NCBI RefSeq assembly: GCF_047495875.1
Contig: NC_092470.1
Location: 15,971,001-16,035,000, forward strand
Direction of reading: 5' to 3'
From: Pithys albifrons albifrons
Taxonomy: Eukaryota; Chordata; Aves; Passeriformes; Thamnophilidae
Length of the DNA stretch: 64,000 nucleotides
Positions 22,229 through 35,091 of the stretch are shown piece after piece. The notes below the pieces were generated by a model. That model worked only from the letters and a program-made list of their open reading frames with translations, had not been told where the DNA came from and made no database searches. Each line of letters opens with the position of its first letter. The stretch's first letter is position 1. The position numbers were made by a program, and so were the translations under genes.

Positions 22229-25200
22229 ATTGATACCAGAGCAGTTGGGCAGAGGGGCCATTCAAGCCTTGAATTTAATTTCACAAATGGATCCATGCAG
22301 CTGAAGACAGGTTGCAAAAAGACAAACAGCCCTCTGTGCTCTGCTCTGCTATTCCTTGGCCCTTGGAGCAAGAAGGAAACCAAACTTGCCGTGAAGATGT
22401 TGACTAGTTTCAGGCTTTGCATAAGCAACAGCATTAGAAAAACTAGATGTGAAATTCAGACTCGCTTGGGAGGAAGCCAAGTCTGGATTTGGATTTGGAT
22501 TCTGGCTAGCCACAAATCTCAGCCCTAGATTCAAGTCTCTGGTAGATTTGGCAGTGTTTTGTATTGTTTGTTTATTAGGACACAAGGAGTCACATTCACA
22601 CATGCTGTTTTTTATTTAAATCAGTTAAAACCTCCAGGGATTCTCTTCACTTTTCCTTCTCCAGTACGCTGATTGTGGGGCAAAACAGTGCAGTAACAAT
22701 CAACTGTGGCGGCAGGGAATGCAACCCTGTAGCTGGAACTGGTTTTTTAGTTATGGAAAAGAGGGGAGAGAATTTGTATCTGTGAAGCCTAATCCAGTTC
22801 CAATCTGTGACAGCGGGAATCTTCAGCCTCGGTCTGTAAAACAGGCTCTGCCTGCAAGTACTCACCCCAAAGGACAGATGCATTTGAAGCCTTATCTAAG
22901 TTCTTCAGTCACATTGTGCCTTCAAAAAGGGGTGAAAAAAATCTTTGCTGTGCAGGCTTCCTACTGAGATTTCTCCCAACCCTTCCTCCAGAGCTGCTGA
23001 GGCAGGGGGATGCTCCCTGCAACTTGCTGTGGCCACTGCTGGTGCCAGCTGGAGCTCAAGGACAACAGAGCATGAAAAGTAATAAATGGGATTTGAGGGT
23101 AGCATGGCTGGTGGGTTTTGTTTTACACATGTGCATGCTGGGAATGTCTGAATTGTTAAGCAACCTCTAACAAACTTTACTTATAAGATCTGAGACATAG
23201 GATGGTGTTTTCTCCTCTACATTTTTAATTTTTAAGATGTTTTCTACCAAACATGGCCCAGAACCTAATATGAAGATAAGATCATTCCAAAAGCAAGGAG
23301 ATACTTGGAGCTTAGTCTAACCTTCACCTCTGTTTTTCTCATAAAGTGTTGTTGGATTTATTTCTTTAGGCCCAGACCAGATCATTGTGAGCTCTTCTCC
23401 TTTTCCCCTTATGCCAGGGTTTTTCTTCTTTCAAGTAATAAATAACCTTATAAAGACTTTTAGCCAGTGCAGTGAGTGACAATATGGTCTGAAGCTTCCC
23501 GTGCCTAACTTTGTTCTTATAAATCTGGTGGAAAGATGGAATAGCCTAATTTTCCTTATGTCATCCAGTGTTCAATCCTACTTTCTAGTTTTTCCTTGGA
23601 GTGATGATCCCCAGTAATCATGGCACTGAGCAGATGCTGGGGCATTTAGTAGTCTGCAGCTAGAGCAGTAGTTTTATCCTCTCTGTGCCACCTCTTTCCA
23701 AATGTTCACTTGCTTCTTCACTACATGGCTGGCACTTTCCATTAGGTGAGAAGTCATGGGTTTATTTTTCTACTCAGCTATTGCTGACACTACCCTGTGA
23801 TGCTCCTGCTCCCATGTACACTCAACAGTCTTGCAGTAGATATCAAGGTCATCTCCTCACATATTTGTTGTCCTTGACTAACATAAAACAGCTAAACCAG
23901 GAGAATACTTAGTATTTTGGGTTTTTTCTGTTGCTTCTCCAGGGTAGGTTATGCTGTGAGCAATTTATGCACATGGAGTGAAAGGAAACACAATAGAAAT
24001 AGGAAATATTTTTTCCTGTCTGCAGTGAGAAGTATTGATAGAGCCACATGTGGAGAGACTTTTCTTATGGCTTGTGCTGGGCTTACCCACAGCCTGCTTC
24101 CTTAGGCTGTCCATTGGACACTTTGTCTTTGCTGGCTTCAAGAAGTCTTCTCACTAGAAAAGTTTCTGAATTTGGGGAAAAAAATCATATCCCAGAAATA
24201 TTCTTCTTAATCACATATTTGTACATGTATCAGTATTAAATTTGTTGTGTCAGCACATATTTTTTTGCAGGAATGTTTGTCACAGGTCTCACTCTGTGAA
24301 TCTGCAGCACACTCTAGGAAGTCTGCCCAGTGCACAGCTTTTGGTATGAAATGGGGAAAAAAATAACTTGCATGTTTCACTCACCCCCAAATTTTGTTTG
24401 AAAGTGCCTAATACAGAGCTTTCCTGTTACAGTACTAAGAGAACAGTAGGTGAAACTGTAAAATGCATAAATGAAGAAACAAAATGAAGTTAGAAACTCC
24501 CCTTTCCCGGGTATGTCGTGGGTACTCGGCATTGCTCTCTCAACCTTCTGTTCCTGGCACAGCCATCCTGTGCACCAGCAGCTCTGGGAGTTCTGCTCCC
24601 AGAGTTGTTCTTTTAAAACACAGACACAGTGGCCTGCACAAAATCTATCTTCAATCCCACTCAGGTCAAGTGCATGTCCCAGTGGCCAGAAGCAGCTTTG
24701 AAGCAGTTGCACAAACCAGAATGAATCACAAGCTGTAAAAACAACATCCTTGTCGTGGTGAACTCGACGGCATTCCCACTGCAGCCTCCCTCGGTGCCAA
24801 TCAGATAGGTTTCACACCTTTTGGATCCTTGTCCTTTATCACTCCTGCCATCATTTCAGCAACATTGAAAGGGCATAAAAGCATGAACAAACTGTTACAC
24901 TTGGCCTGACAGACATCCCTACCTTCAATTACTCCTCTGTAAACAGATTGTAGATAACAAGTGCAGCCATCTCAAATGGCTCTGGTGGAAGCAGTGGGTT
25001 GCTCAGGGGGTGCTGGCACCTGCCTGCCCACCCTCACTGCAAAACCTGATTGCATTTCACTTCACCTCTTTTGTTTCCATCCTTCCTTTTGTTAGGTCTG
25101 AGATTAGATAGAGTTATTTACACTCTTGTCTGACAGCAAAAACCTTCAAGGAAGAATGTGAGAGGTGCACTGACAGGTGTCAGTCACTATATTTAAAGAA

Positions 25201-26263
25201 TGCATAAAATCATTCTTTATTTCTTTCCAACATGTGCTTTATTTCTGAGTTTTCCATTCAGGTCGGGTAGGACTATAAGGATTACATTTCAGGTTTGACG
25301 TTATCTGGTTCATTGTTTTCCTAGTAACACAGCCCACCATGGCTATGGCTTGCTCAGTGTCAGTGGCCCATGAAGCAATGGCTATTTGTCCTTCAGATAC
25401 CACCTCCGAGTCATCTCCTGCTATGATTTACAATGAACTCTTATTGCTGTACTGGCAACTAGATGTGTGGCAGGTTGTGACTCTTGCTGCCCATCACCTT
25501 ATTACTCTTCTGAATTTTGCAAATAGCAGATCTATGATGAAGTGCCTTCATCTGTTGTTACATCATCTTTCATTTCTGTGGCCTGTGTTGTCTGACAGAG
25601 GGATGCCTTTTTAATATGTCTACAGAGTGTCCCCAGATATGTTATCAAGAAGCCTCGGTAAACAGGGCATAAATATTATATTTTAGCAGCGGTGTCAGTA
25701 GCTGAAATTGTCTGAGGATATAAATGAATGTTTTTTGTCCAATTTAAAACATGTTATACTTTCTTTGGTGGCTCAGAAGGATGGTGCATATTTTGCCTGG
25801 AGGCTAATGAATTGGTCCTTGGGAGATGGCAGTCTTTTCTGAGCTGAAGCACAGGCTCTGTGCCTGATATCTGTCCCTCTAAACTCTGTGACAACATTCC
25901 TGTTGTGTTCGTCACAGCTGAATCAAGCCCTTATCACGCAGCAGTTGCCAATCCTCCTTGAACACCAGGAGCCTTATTAGTGCATCCAGAGATGCTAAGG
26001 ATTTTGATTTATTTGTCAAGATTTTTCCAGCAGCAAATAGAAGTGCATCCCCCTGCTTCACACTAATATGCCTGTACAATCACCCCTGCTGCTTAGATGA
26101 GGGGGCTGGTTTCCCTGCCAGGAATTCTGCTTTGTGCCAGATTCTTTTATTCTTGGAACTTTGAAGATATATTATGATGCTAATTAATTCCTTTCTCAAG
26201 AAGAGAGTAATTGCAAGTATTGGAAACAACTTCATCAATGTGGGAAATGAAGGCAAATAGATG
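22229..26263. other. No recognised gene
   Basis: Apart from the GGATTT repeat at 22485, unique sequence. A 111-codon minus frame (24377-24712) overlaps two plus frames of similar length, the usual pattern of chance frames. Confidence 0.58.
22485..22502. repeat. (GGATTT)3 tandem hexamer
   Basis: The unit GGATTT is repeated twice exactly and a third time with one change (GGATTC). Confidence 0.88.
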
Positions 26264-26298
26264 GTCTTTTTCTTTTTCTTCTTTTTTTTTTTTTTTTT
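26264..26298. repeat. Pyrimidine tract ending in T17
   Basis: 'tctttttctttttcttc' is followed by 17 T at 26282-26298. On the minus strand this is a poly-A tract, but no retroelement body was found next to it. Confidence 0.92.
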
Positions 26299-29164
26299 AA
26301 ATTTCCCTTTTGAAGCCCAAGACCATGAATTGATCTGATTTGTGGATTCTGTCATTAACCCACTAGGAACTAGTTACATGGTCAGATGCAACTGCATGCC
26401 AACTTATTCTTTCAAAGCTTTGGGTTTGCTTAGTTAGGTAAATTATTATCTGTAACCCATCCTAGGTTAATTTGAATTAGTGAAACAACCTGTTTCTTTT
26501 CCTGCCCCTGGACTGGAGTCCTATGGTAAGGGGTGTAGTAATGCTCTACCACCATAGTTACAAATACTTCTCCATTTTCCACCTTTCATTTCCTCCCACT
26601 TTATCCTTCTTATGGACCAGCTGCTTGTCATTTAATTTACATGCCCACGCCTGTGTCTTTGCATGCCTGGAGGAATGAGGCTGCTCAGCAGGAACACAAA
26701 CTCTGTACATGCCTCTGGGCATGTTATGAGCACAGTGAGTGGTAGCTGAGAGCAGTTGCTCCTGAAGCAGCCAGCAGGAAGGACAGTCTCAGGAGAGTTT
26801 CCCACTGAACATGCCATGCACAGACCCCATTGGGAAGAGGGGCTGCCTGGCTGCCACTTGCTGCAGCAAATGGAGGGGAGCCCAGACTCCCCTCTCCTGC
26901 CAATTCACAGCTGGAATTGGTGCCACTCACTGGGATTTTCCTGGTGAGAAAGCAGCAAATGTTCATTAGTGGAAGACATTAATTCATTTTTGCTCAACAG
27001 GAGCTTTGTGGCCCTGTGAGGGGTGGGATTGGACCTCTGTGGTTCCTCTGCAAATCTTGGGAGGAGGCAGTATGATGGCTGCAGCATAAACTTTCTGTTC
27101 TTTATGGATCTTCCCCTGGGAATCCCTTGACCTTTTATATGCCTGATTTCTATAATCCTCTCCAAGGATAAATTAAAGGGGGGATATTATCAGCCAATTA
27201 AAAGGTTCCCTCCTGAGGAGGGCAGAAAATAACAAATAGTTGATCTATTTTTTATACAATAATTAGCATTCTGTTGCTGGATGTTGCAGTGAGGAAGATC
27301 TGTGCTGTCGCATGCCCCTCCCAGACTGAAGCTCTGGGAAGAGAAACCCTGTGGTGGATTCCTAAAGCTGTGTGAGTAATTAAGTACTTGATGGATGTAA
27401 AATGGGTATTTCTGACAAAATGCAACCATCAAAACTTCATTGGCTATATCCTTATTTGCCCCTAGCTATTCCCTGCTAGTTGATATTTGGATCTAGATGA
27501 ATAAGGAAATAATTTTTAAAGCCAAAGGGCTGTTATTTTATTGCTCTTTTCTAGGAATCTCCCAGCTAACACCCACACTACACAATCTCTATGGTATTTA
27601 CTAAGAGCTTCATCTAATCTGCCTCTTCCCTACTTCCAGCTGTTCTTTGCATCCAGTATGCTGCCAGTTATCTTCAAAAGAGAATGTGTCAGCATGTACT
27701 CATGAAGATATGCAATGCTACAGTATTTACAGCAGGGTTTTGGTCATATGTGGAAAATAAAAGATGCTGCAAATGGGAAACAGTTGCTGCACACTCCAGC
27801 ATGTTAAGTAAAATACTCTGGAAGGCATCTTGTAAAGAGGGAAATTTTTGCCTTTCACAGGTAAAACTTTGTGCTTTTATGCTTTCCAGGTAAATCTAGT
27901 TCAGAGAAATTTTTGAACAGGGAGATTTCTAGCATAGCATGTGGAGATTGTTGGTCCATGACTGTAGACCTGAAAGAGAGAAAAAGATGACAGAAGAGAG
28001 GTGTGAGGAAGGACTAGAACAAATGTGAGAAGGGTGACTGGGAGCTTGGTCCTGGGGCATAACTGCTGCCTTAGGCTGTAGGAACAACCTGTATTTCCAG
28101 ACAGACACCAACATGCTAAAGGTTTGCTCCTAGCACTGAGAGGCTGTTGGGTGTCCTGTGAGTCTCATTTTCCCCTGTGGTCCTGGGAACTGTCTCTACT
28201 ACTGGCTTGCTAGTTCCTCTAAAACTGTCCTTCAGAAGAGGATCAACTATCACAGCTTCCACCAGTCTGGTCTTGGTGTCAACGTCACTAGGTATTTTAC
28301 TACCATTCATGGCATGCCCTGATCCTCTCCCAGTAAGAGTGGGTGGGTTTGGGGCTGATGTGCTCATTTGGCGCCATGTGGAGGCCACACACTGGGGCAA
28401 GGACATAGCCTATGCTTAGTTGCCGTCAGAAGCTGTGCAATGTTCTGCATCCCAAACAGGGTAAAGGTTTGTGGGTTTGCAAAGCTGTGGCTGGACAAGG
28501 TCTCCAGTGCAGATGCATCCTGTGGAATGAAAGCTGCGATTATGCTGCCCTTTTAGCATGTGTCTGCCTCAGCCAGAATGGTGCTCATTAGTTCATGTCC
28601 AGTTATTCCTTGCCTAATCCATCAATGCCAGCCATGATGGATGTGCTTGTGAGGAAGGGCGTTGGTGCCTGGGAGCTGCTGACTGTTCAAAATCCAGGTG
28701 GGACAAAAATTCAGCCCATCATTCAATGACCTCAGTGGTGCCAATTCAGCAGCAGTGGTGTCAGATGGCTTTGGAAAGCAGCACAACTTCAGTTCTGAGT
28801 TTATTTCCTGAGTTCAGCATGGTCCAATCTACATCAATCAGGTAGGTTGAATACCTCTCAAGATCCTTCTCTAGTCTGCGCTCCTTGCTGGGTATTTCAT
28901 TTTAGTTGCTTATAAGCCTATTGGCCATAGTGGTCCCAGGTCATTGTCTGACTGCTAACCTAGGACATTTTCATTGAGGGCTACCTGAAATGATGTGCTA
29001 CAGGTGCTAACCTGATTTCAAGCAAGTCAGTACATCTGCAACATAGAGAGCCCACCTTAGACTCTAAAATATGTGTGGAGGCACTGGTACAGCTTTTTGC
29101 CTATATTATCTGCCACTAAGGGCTCTATGGGGCACAGTGTGGTGACAGTGTAGTGTCTACACCT
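26299..29164. other. No recognised gene outside the frame at 28116
   Basis: Unique sequence leading up to the CR1 copy at 29165; no repeat family or RNA gene seen. Confidence 0.58.
28116..28406 (-). other. 96-codon open frame with overlapping open frame on the other strand
   Basis: An ATG at 28406 opens a 96-residue frame to a TAG at 28116; a TAG lies two codons before the ATG. The predicted peptide is hydrophilic, rich in T, P and S, with no known domain. The plus strand is also open over 28177-28419. A decayed gene fragment is possible, but the length is ordinary for chance. Confidence 0.12.
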
Positions 29165-29680
29165 TGAATCTGATTCCTGTGTTCATTTTTGGGTACCTCA
29201 CTACAAGAAAGTTATTGAGGGGCTGAAGTGTGTCCAGAGAAGGGCTGTGGAGCTGGGGAAGGATTTGGAGCACAAGTCTGATGAGGAGCAGCTGAGGGGC
29301 CTACGGGTGGCTCAGCCTGGAGAAAAGGAGGCTTAGGGGGACCTTATTGCTCTCTGTGACTACCTGAAAGGAGGTTGTAGCAAGGTGGGGGACAGTCTCT
29401 TCTCTCAGGTAACAAGTGACAGGACAAGAGGAAATGACCTCAAGTTGAGCCAGAGTAGGTTTGCATTGAGTATTTGGAAAAAAATATATTTACTGAAAGA
29501 GAGTTGAAACACTGGTCCAGGGAAGTTGTGGAGTCACCATCCCTGGAAGGGTTTAAAAAAAATGTGTGAGTCTGGTGCTTAGGGACATGTTTTAGTGATG
29601 GACCTGACAGTGCTGGGCTAATGGTTGGACTCAGTGATCTTACAGGTCTTTTCCAGCTTTAATGATTCTGATTCTAGTAA
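29165..29680 (+). mobile_element. CR1 LINE, 5'-truncated 3' part
   Basis: The block reads colinearly with the 3' part of avian CR1 non-LTR retrotransposons. It begins with a degenerate 'gttcatttttgggtacctcactacaagaaag', continues through the conserved 'agcctggagaaaaggaggct', 'gactacctgaaaggaggttg' and 'acaagtgacaggacaagagg' stretches, and ends in 'ggttggactcagtgatctt', 'ggtcttttccagc' and octamer-like 'atgattctgattct'. In intact elements this covers the end of the reverse-transcriptase ORF and the 3' UTR. Indels and stops make it non-coding here. The missing 5' end is the usual outcome of incomplete target-primed reverse transcription. CR1 identity is from recalled consensus; subfamily and exact 5' edge are uncertain. 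Confidence 0.93.
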
Positions 29681-32600
29681 AGAATTTTCTGCCAGTGTGA
29701 ATGAGATAACAGCGCTTCCAGACCATGCACATCACTCTTTCATTTCCCTCTCAGTCATGCTCAGACAGGCAGATTCAAAAATGTCTGGTTTCTCAGCAGA
29801 CCAACAACTCATCACTCTCTCATGTGTGCAATGGGACCCAACATAGGCTGTTGTGTGTGTTACACAAGGAGGGATCGCACACCCCTCTGCTCCTTCTCAT
29901 GGCAGGTGACAACCCAGGCCACAAACCCACCACTCTTTGTTCACAGGGAGAAAGACTTGCAAGATAAGGTCCTTCTAAGCCTTGGTGATATGATGAGGGT
30001 GAGATGTTGTGACAGCTGGAGAGACTGCAATCATCTCTGTGTTGCCCACATGTCCAGTTCTTGGTGGCAGGCTGCTACATCACAGCAGCACAGTGTTGAC
30101 AGCTGTAACCTTTACAAAGAGTAAGCAATCACCACAAATGACCTGAAGGCAGACAAATAAAACTCATTTTGAGTCTGGTATATTCTGTCGAGGAATCTGT
30201 ATAGGAAAACCAAATCAGGAATTCCAAATCCTTTTTTATTGCTGCTCTGCAGAGGAGAACATGGCACAGACTGCTGATGAGTCAGTTTAAGCTGGTGCAG
30301 GGGTAGCAGACATGTTTGATGATTAGGAAATAGGGAAAACAAGTGCAATGTAGTGGGGTACATTGATTTAGGATGCACAAGGAGTAACATGGGGAGCAGG
30401 TGGCAAGTTAAAGGCTCAATCTTGTTACAAAACTAGCAAAATGTATTTGCTGCATTTAATGTCTTGAAGTGCCATGTTGTCACAAACCTGTAAAGTGCAT
30501 CATGCTGTGAACTGGGACATCATGTTTCCTTTCTTTATTGTATTCAGTCATTCAGCTCCTTTACAGTTGGGCAGATGTGCCCATACTGCTGTTTGATGTT
30601 ATTCAGGTCACACATGTACTGCTCAGTGTTCTACTACTGAGCTCTTCAGGCCTGTGATCTGCATTTTAGACATTGACTCTCCTTTGGAATATGCTTCAGG
30701 TTTGTTAGCAACATCATGGATTTGACCATTGTGATGGAGATCCACCTGATGGAAGGGGAAGGAGAGGAATTTCCTAATTTCAGCACCAGGCTGAGTACTG
30801 ATTGCATAGTTTGTGTTCCCTAAAGTCTTTTATAGAATGGTCTTACAACAGCAGATGTCTTCCAATTGTCTCAGATAGTCCTTTCCCTTGGAACTATAAG
30901 GACAAGATTTTGAAATAGTTATGATTCATGAAGAATAATTAACACCCTTTCCTCTATGTGTGTGCCTGTACCCTCTGAACTGAGAACCTGGTGGATCTCT
31001 GAGTTCATGAATATCAGCATTTTAGGGGAAAAATTAATTTTGAGGCCAAAGAGAGTAAGACAAGATGTAAGGGAGTTGGAAGGGACACCTGAAGGTATGG
31101 GAGTTTTCAAGATTTCCAGATGCTCTTGAGTTGAAATCATAAGAAATAATCACTTAATATCTGGGTAATTTGAAAAACAGATGACAAGGATGGTAGAAAA
31201 CAGCTGTTTCTAGGAGAATAACCAGGTTATTTCTCAGAATAGGAAAAAAAATAGCCCTGTCAACTGAAAGATTTAACTCCTTGTGTGCTTGTGAACCGCT
31301 GTTGCACTGTAATGACACTTGCAGATTCTAAGGCTGTTTTCTTGTTCCACAGGACAATATGAATCCTACTTGTTTCCAGTCATCTCCCACCACAGCCAGA
31401 CCCTATTCCCTCTTATAAGTTTTCACTGGAGCTCAAGGCAAGTACAGCTTTCACACCAAAAGCTGCATCTATCCTTCATTTCCTTCCATTTCTCTTAACT
31501 ATACCAGTTCAGCTTACCATGTTTGGCTTCTCTTGACATGAGAGCTATACTTTTCAACTTGTTCCATACAGTTAACTCATCAGCTCTCATCTTATAAAAT
31601 TTCCTGGAGTAGGAGAAATTTGAAGGGTGCTGGTGTGTTCTTTTACAGCAGAATATTCCTTGTTACCTGCCCTCTCCAGCCAGGACCCCCCAGTTGCTGA
31701 ACTTGAACATCCTTACTCCCCAAATCTGGAGGTCTTTTTATTTTATTTTGTTTGTTTTATTTTGTATTACTTTAAATCAGGATAAGTCCCATTGTGAATC
31801 ATGAGTGAAAATTTAATATAGGAAAAAACAGGCTCATGTCCTTTTATTGTTTAAAGTGTAGCATTCCCAGTGGGTAAATATCCTGTAGTACCACTGTGGA
31901 AGAGCAAATGTATGAAAAACCACTTAGTACCAATAAGGATACTAATGCAGTTAAAACATTAATCTTGCTGCAGCTGTTGTCAAACCTGTCATAGGGCTTA
32001 AGGTGGTTCCCTCCAACTCCTTAGGAGAAAACAACATGTGTGTTTTGTACGATCTTAAGAGGAGGAAACTGGATCCGGGGCATTTTTCATTTAGATGTAC
32101 AGAAAGACATGTGCTTCCTCCCCAGGATTCCTGCAGCCTGCTCTCATCTGCACAGTATCTGTGAGAGATTGGACAAACCCAGGGCTGGAGGCCACAGAGA
32201 GCAGGTGGTGGGAGCTGCTGGGGATGCTAAGCTGTAGGATTTTGTCAGGATGTTTGCAGAAAATGGGAAGGAGTCCCATGAGAAGCGACTGCTAATTTCT
32301 TACAGGATTCTCAAATGTTGTGTCCTGTTGAACTGCTACCTTCAGTTCTTATGCTGGTTTGGGTATTTTTTTGCCCTTTGGGATCCTTTTTTTGGGCTGA
32401 TTCCCCACATTTGCCTTTTGTAGCCCTCTCTGCCTGGTGTTTTAGCATCAATCTAATTTCTATTTCAACTCCAACTAACAATATTGAAAGCCTGACTTTT
32501 TAATTGCATGGTATCCAGGAAGAATTAAAAGGTTGGATACAAGTGAAGTGACTAATTGAAAACTTTCAGGATCTTTAGGAAACTCTAATATTTTGGGCTT

Positions 32601-35041
32601 GGCAGTAAGGAGAGGGCAACCCAGCTGGGTGCAGGACCTAGAAAATGTTGAGATCACAATCTCTGAATGCTGAGAAGACAGAAGGACCCTTGTTCTTTCC
32701 TTACATGTTATTCCTTTTCATATCAGATGGTTAGAGGTGGACATGGTGGGATCACCAGCAACCCTCTGCTCGAAGGAACAGAAGGGTTTGCAGCATATTT
32801 TATGGAGGTTTCTACTGTCTGGAACTATAGAGAAGTAAAACTCCTTTGTGTGAAGTCCTTGCAGCAGTGAGGTCCTGAGTGGGATAAACTTTTCCTTTGT
32901 GGAGGCAAGTGTTCCCCTTGGGCTGGGAGAGACTCTAAAGGGCTCTTGTGGACCAGGCAGGACACGGTGATGTAGATACAACTTTTGTAAATGATCACTT
33001 CGATAAATATCTTAAGCTCTGTGACAGATTTCTAATTCCCTGCTGTGATCACGCAGTATGCTGCACCCTAAAAGCTTCATTTAACTGTATGCTTGCTGAC
33101 TTATTGGTGTCTCTCTTCTCACAGCTCTGGAACCCCAACTCCTGCCATTGAGGTGCCCCTGTTACTGTCTAGATTGGGATTACTTAAAGTCTCTTCACAG
33201 ATATGGCTTTTCACCAAAGCTGCATGTGCCTTTTAGCTGGGAACACAAAGCCAGTGTTTCAGCATGGGAAAACTAACCAGTCTGTTTTCCCTCTGAATAC
33301 AAAACATTGTCACTAGGGATAAAGGGTAAGGCTGAGACATTGCAAGCAGCCAGGTTAGTTTGTCTTTAATGGAGACCTTCTTTCAGCTGGAGGTCACTGC
33401 TATGAGCTGGGACACTGCAAATGAGTGTCATCCGAAATTAAACAGCTGAAGTCTCCAGTTTTACCCAAGAAATGTCAGTTCCTTTGAGGCAGCTGAAGTC
33501 AGATGTTCACAGCAAATCCTGTCATCATCTTAATTACAGTCTGATCTCAGGGTTGGTCATTGATGTGGGGTCAGATGGGCACAGCAGACTTCTGCAAGCA
33601 TGAAACACTGCAGTTGATTGTCATCCCATGGCTGTGCTGGGAACCTGCACTGTATCTTTATTTGCACAGAGCCTTGGCTAGATGCCTGGCACCACACCAG
33701 CAGACTGGTCCTATTTCTGTTTGTTGATAGATCTCTCTCATATCTGATTCCTTGATTAACATACATTGATTTCTCGTCTTTCTGCTGGGTGCAAAGGGTA
33801 CTTTAAGCAGCAGCCCAGGGGCTGGTGTCTTAGGAGGGGTTACTGTATTGCCTCAGCATGAACCAGTGCTAAGCACAACATATATTTCAGGACTTGCTTT
33901 TCCCTGCTACTTCATGGCTTTAAATGGCAAAATATTTTTGCAAGCACGAATTGCTTTGCAGGTACCATGCTGAGCTGCTGGAAAGGCTCCAAATGCCCAG
34001 AGGATTCAGAATGACTCCCTTTATCCCTGAGAACAAGGCAAGATGACTCCGAGCACTTATTTTCCACATATGAAAATTAGAGGAGTGTGAAGTATTGACA
34101 ACAAATTTTGGAGAACTGCATGAAATTCAAGACAGTCACACAGCTGAAAGGCTCAGAGTTTCACAACACCTCAGCTCTCCTAAGACTAGACCCTGAGTAT
34201 TTTTGTTTTAAAAGCAGAAAATTTAAGACCATTTTGAATATGCATAGGCTATTTCTGAGTAGGACACAGGCAAAGGAGGACTATTCCCCAGCAAAGATTA
34301 TCTGTGCCAATCTGATGAATTTTGAATTAGTCTGTGATTCTCCCTCAGGACAAACCACTAAATTATAAAAAAACTGAAGAAGAATTTTATGTTACAGGGT
34401 ACTTGGAAACACAGATAAAAATCCATCCCTCACATCTTTTGCCCAGTTAGTCCCCAGTGCCCCTTGTTTGTGAAGATGCAGGGGACGTCTGAAGCACTAC
34501 AATCTCCTCTCTTTTCCTGGCAATAGAAAACCTGTATTTGTTCTCCAGTTTCTCAAACTGGAACAATGTGGTGATCTTCTGGATGCTGGATATTCCGCAC
34601 TGGGAAGCACAGCAGAGATCCCAGCTTCTTTCTGCAGCACTGGCTCCCCTTCCCTCCTCTCTGTACCAGTTACCTGTCTCTAACTTACCTCAGTTCACAG
34701 CAGAGGGGTATCTTGAGCTTTGAGTTTTTTACTCTTTTCTCCCAAGAAGTGCCAGGGAATCTGATTCATTACATGTGTGTTCAACATACGTGTTATTTAT
34801 TAGGGTCAGCAGCTCTGTAAAGTTAGGTAAGAAGTTGTTTTTCAAGGCCCTGGGTGGCTCTAAACATTATTAAACATAGTCATTATAACATGCTTTTCCA
34901 ACCATTGAATGGCTGTGAACATTAAATATTTTGGTTTAATAAGTGCTTGCTTTTTCAGCTGGTGAATGCCCTAATCTTTTTTTTCCCCCTCATTAAAAAA
35001 TGTTGTTTTTCCAGCTCATGAGCCACTGAAAATACTGTTCT
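29681..35041. other. No recognised gene
   Basis: Unique sequence with a T-rich tract at 31736. A plus frame of 100 codons (29822-30124) lacks motifs. Confidence 0.58.
31736..31772. repeat. T-rich (TTTTAT/TTTG)n tract
   Basis: Imperfect 'ttattttattttgtttgttt' followed by 'tattttgtatt'. Confidence 0.85.
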
Positions 35042-35091
35042 GTTTTTTTCTCTTACTTTTTCTTTTTCCTTTTTTTTTTTCAAAAAAAAAA
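35042..35091. repeat. Pyrimidine tract ending in T11-C-A10 hairpin
   Basis: A T-rich run (35042-35069) passes into T11 (35070-35080), one C, then A10 (35082-35091). The T and A tracts form an inverted repeat. It may mark two oppositely oriented homopolymers or simple slippage. Confidence 0.93.
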
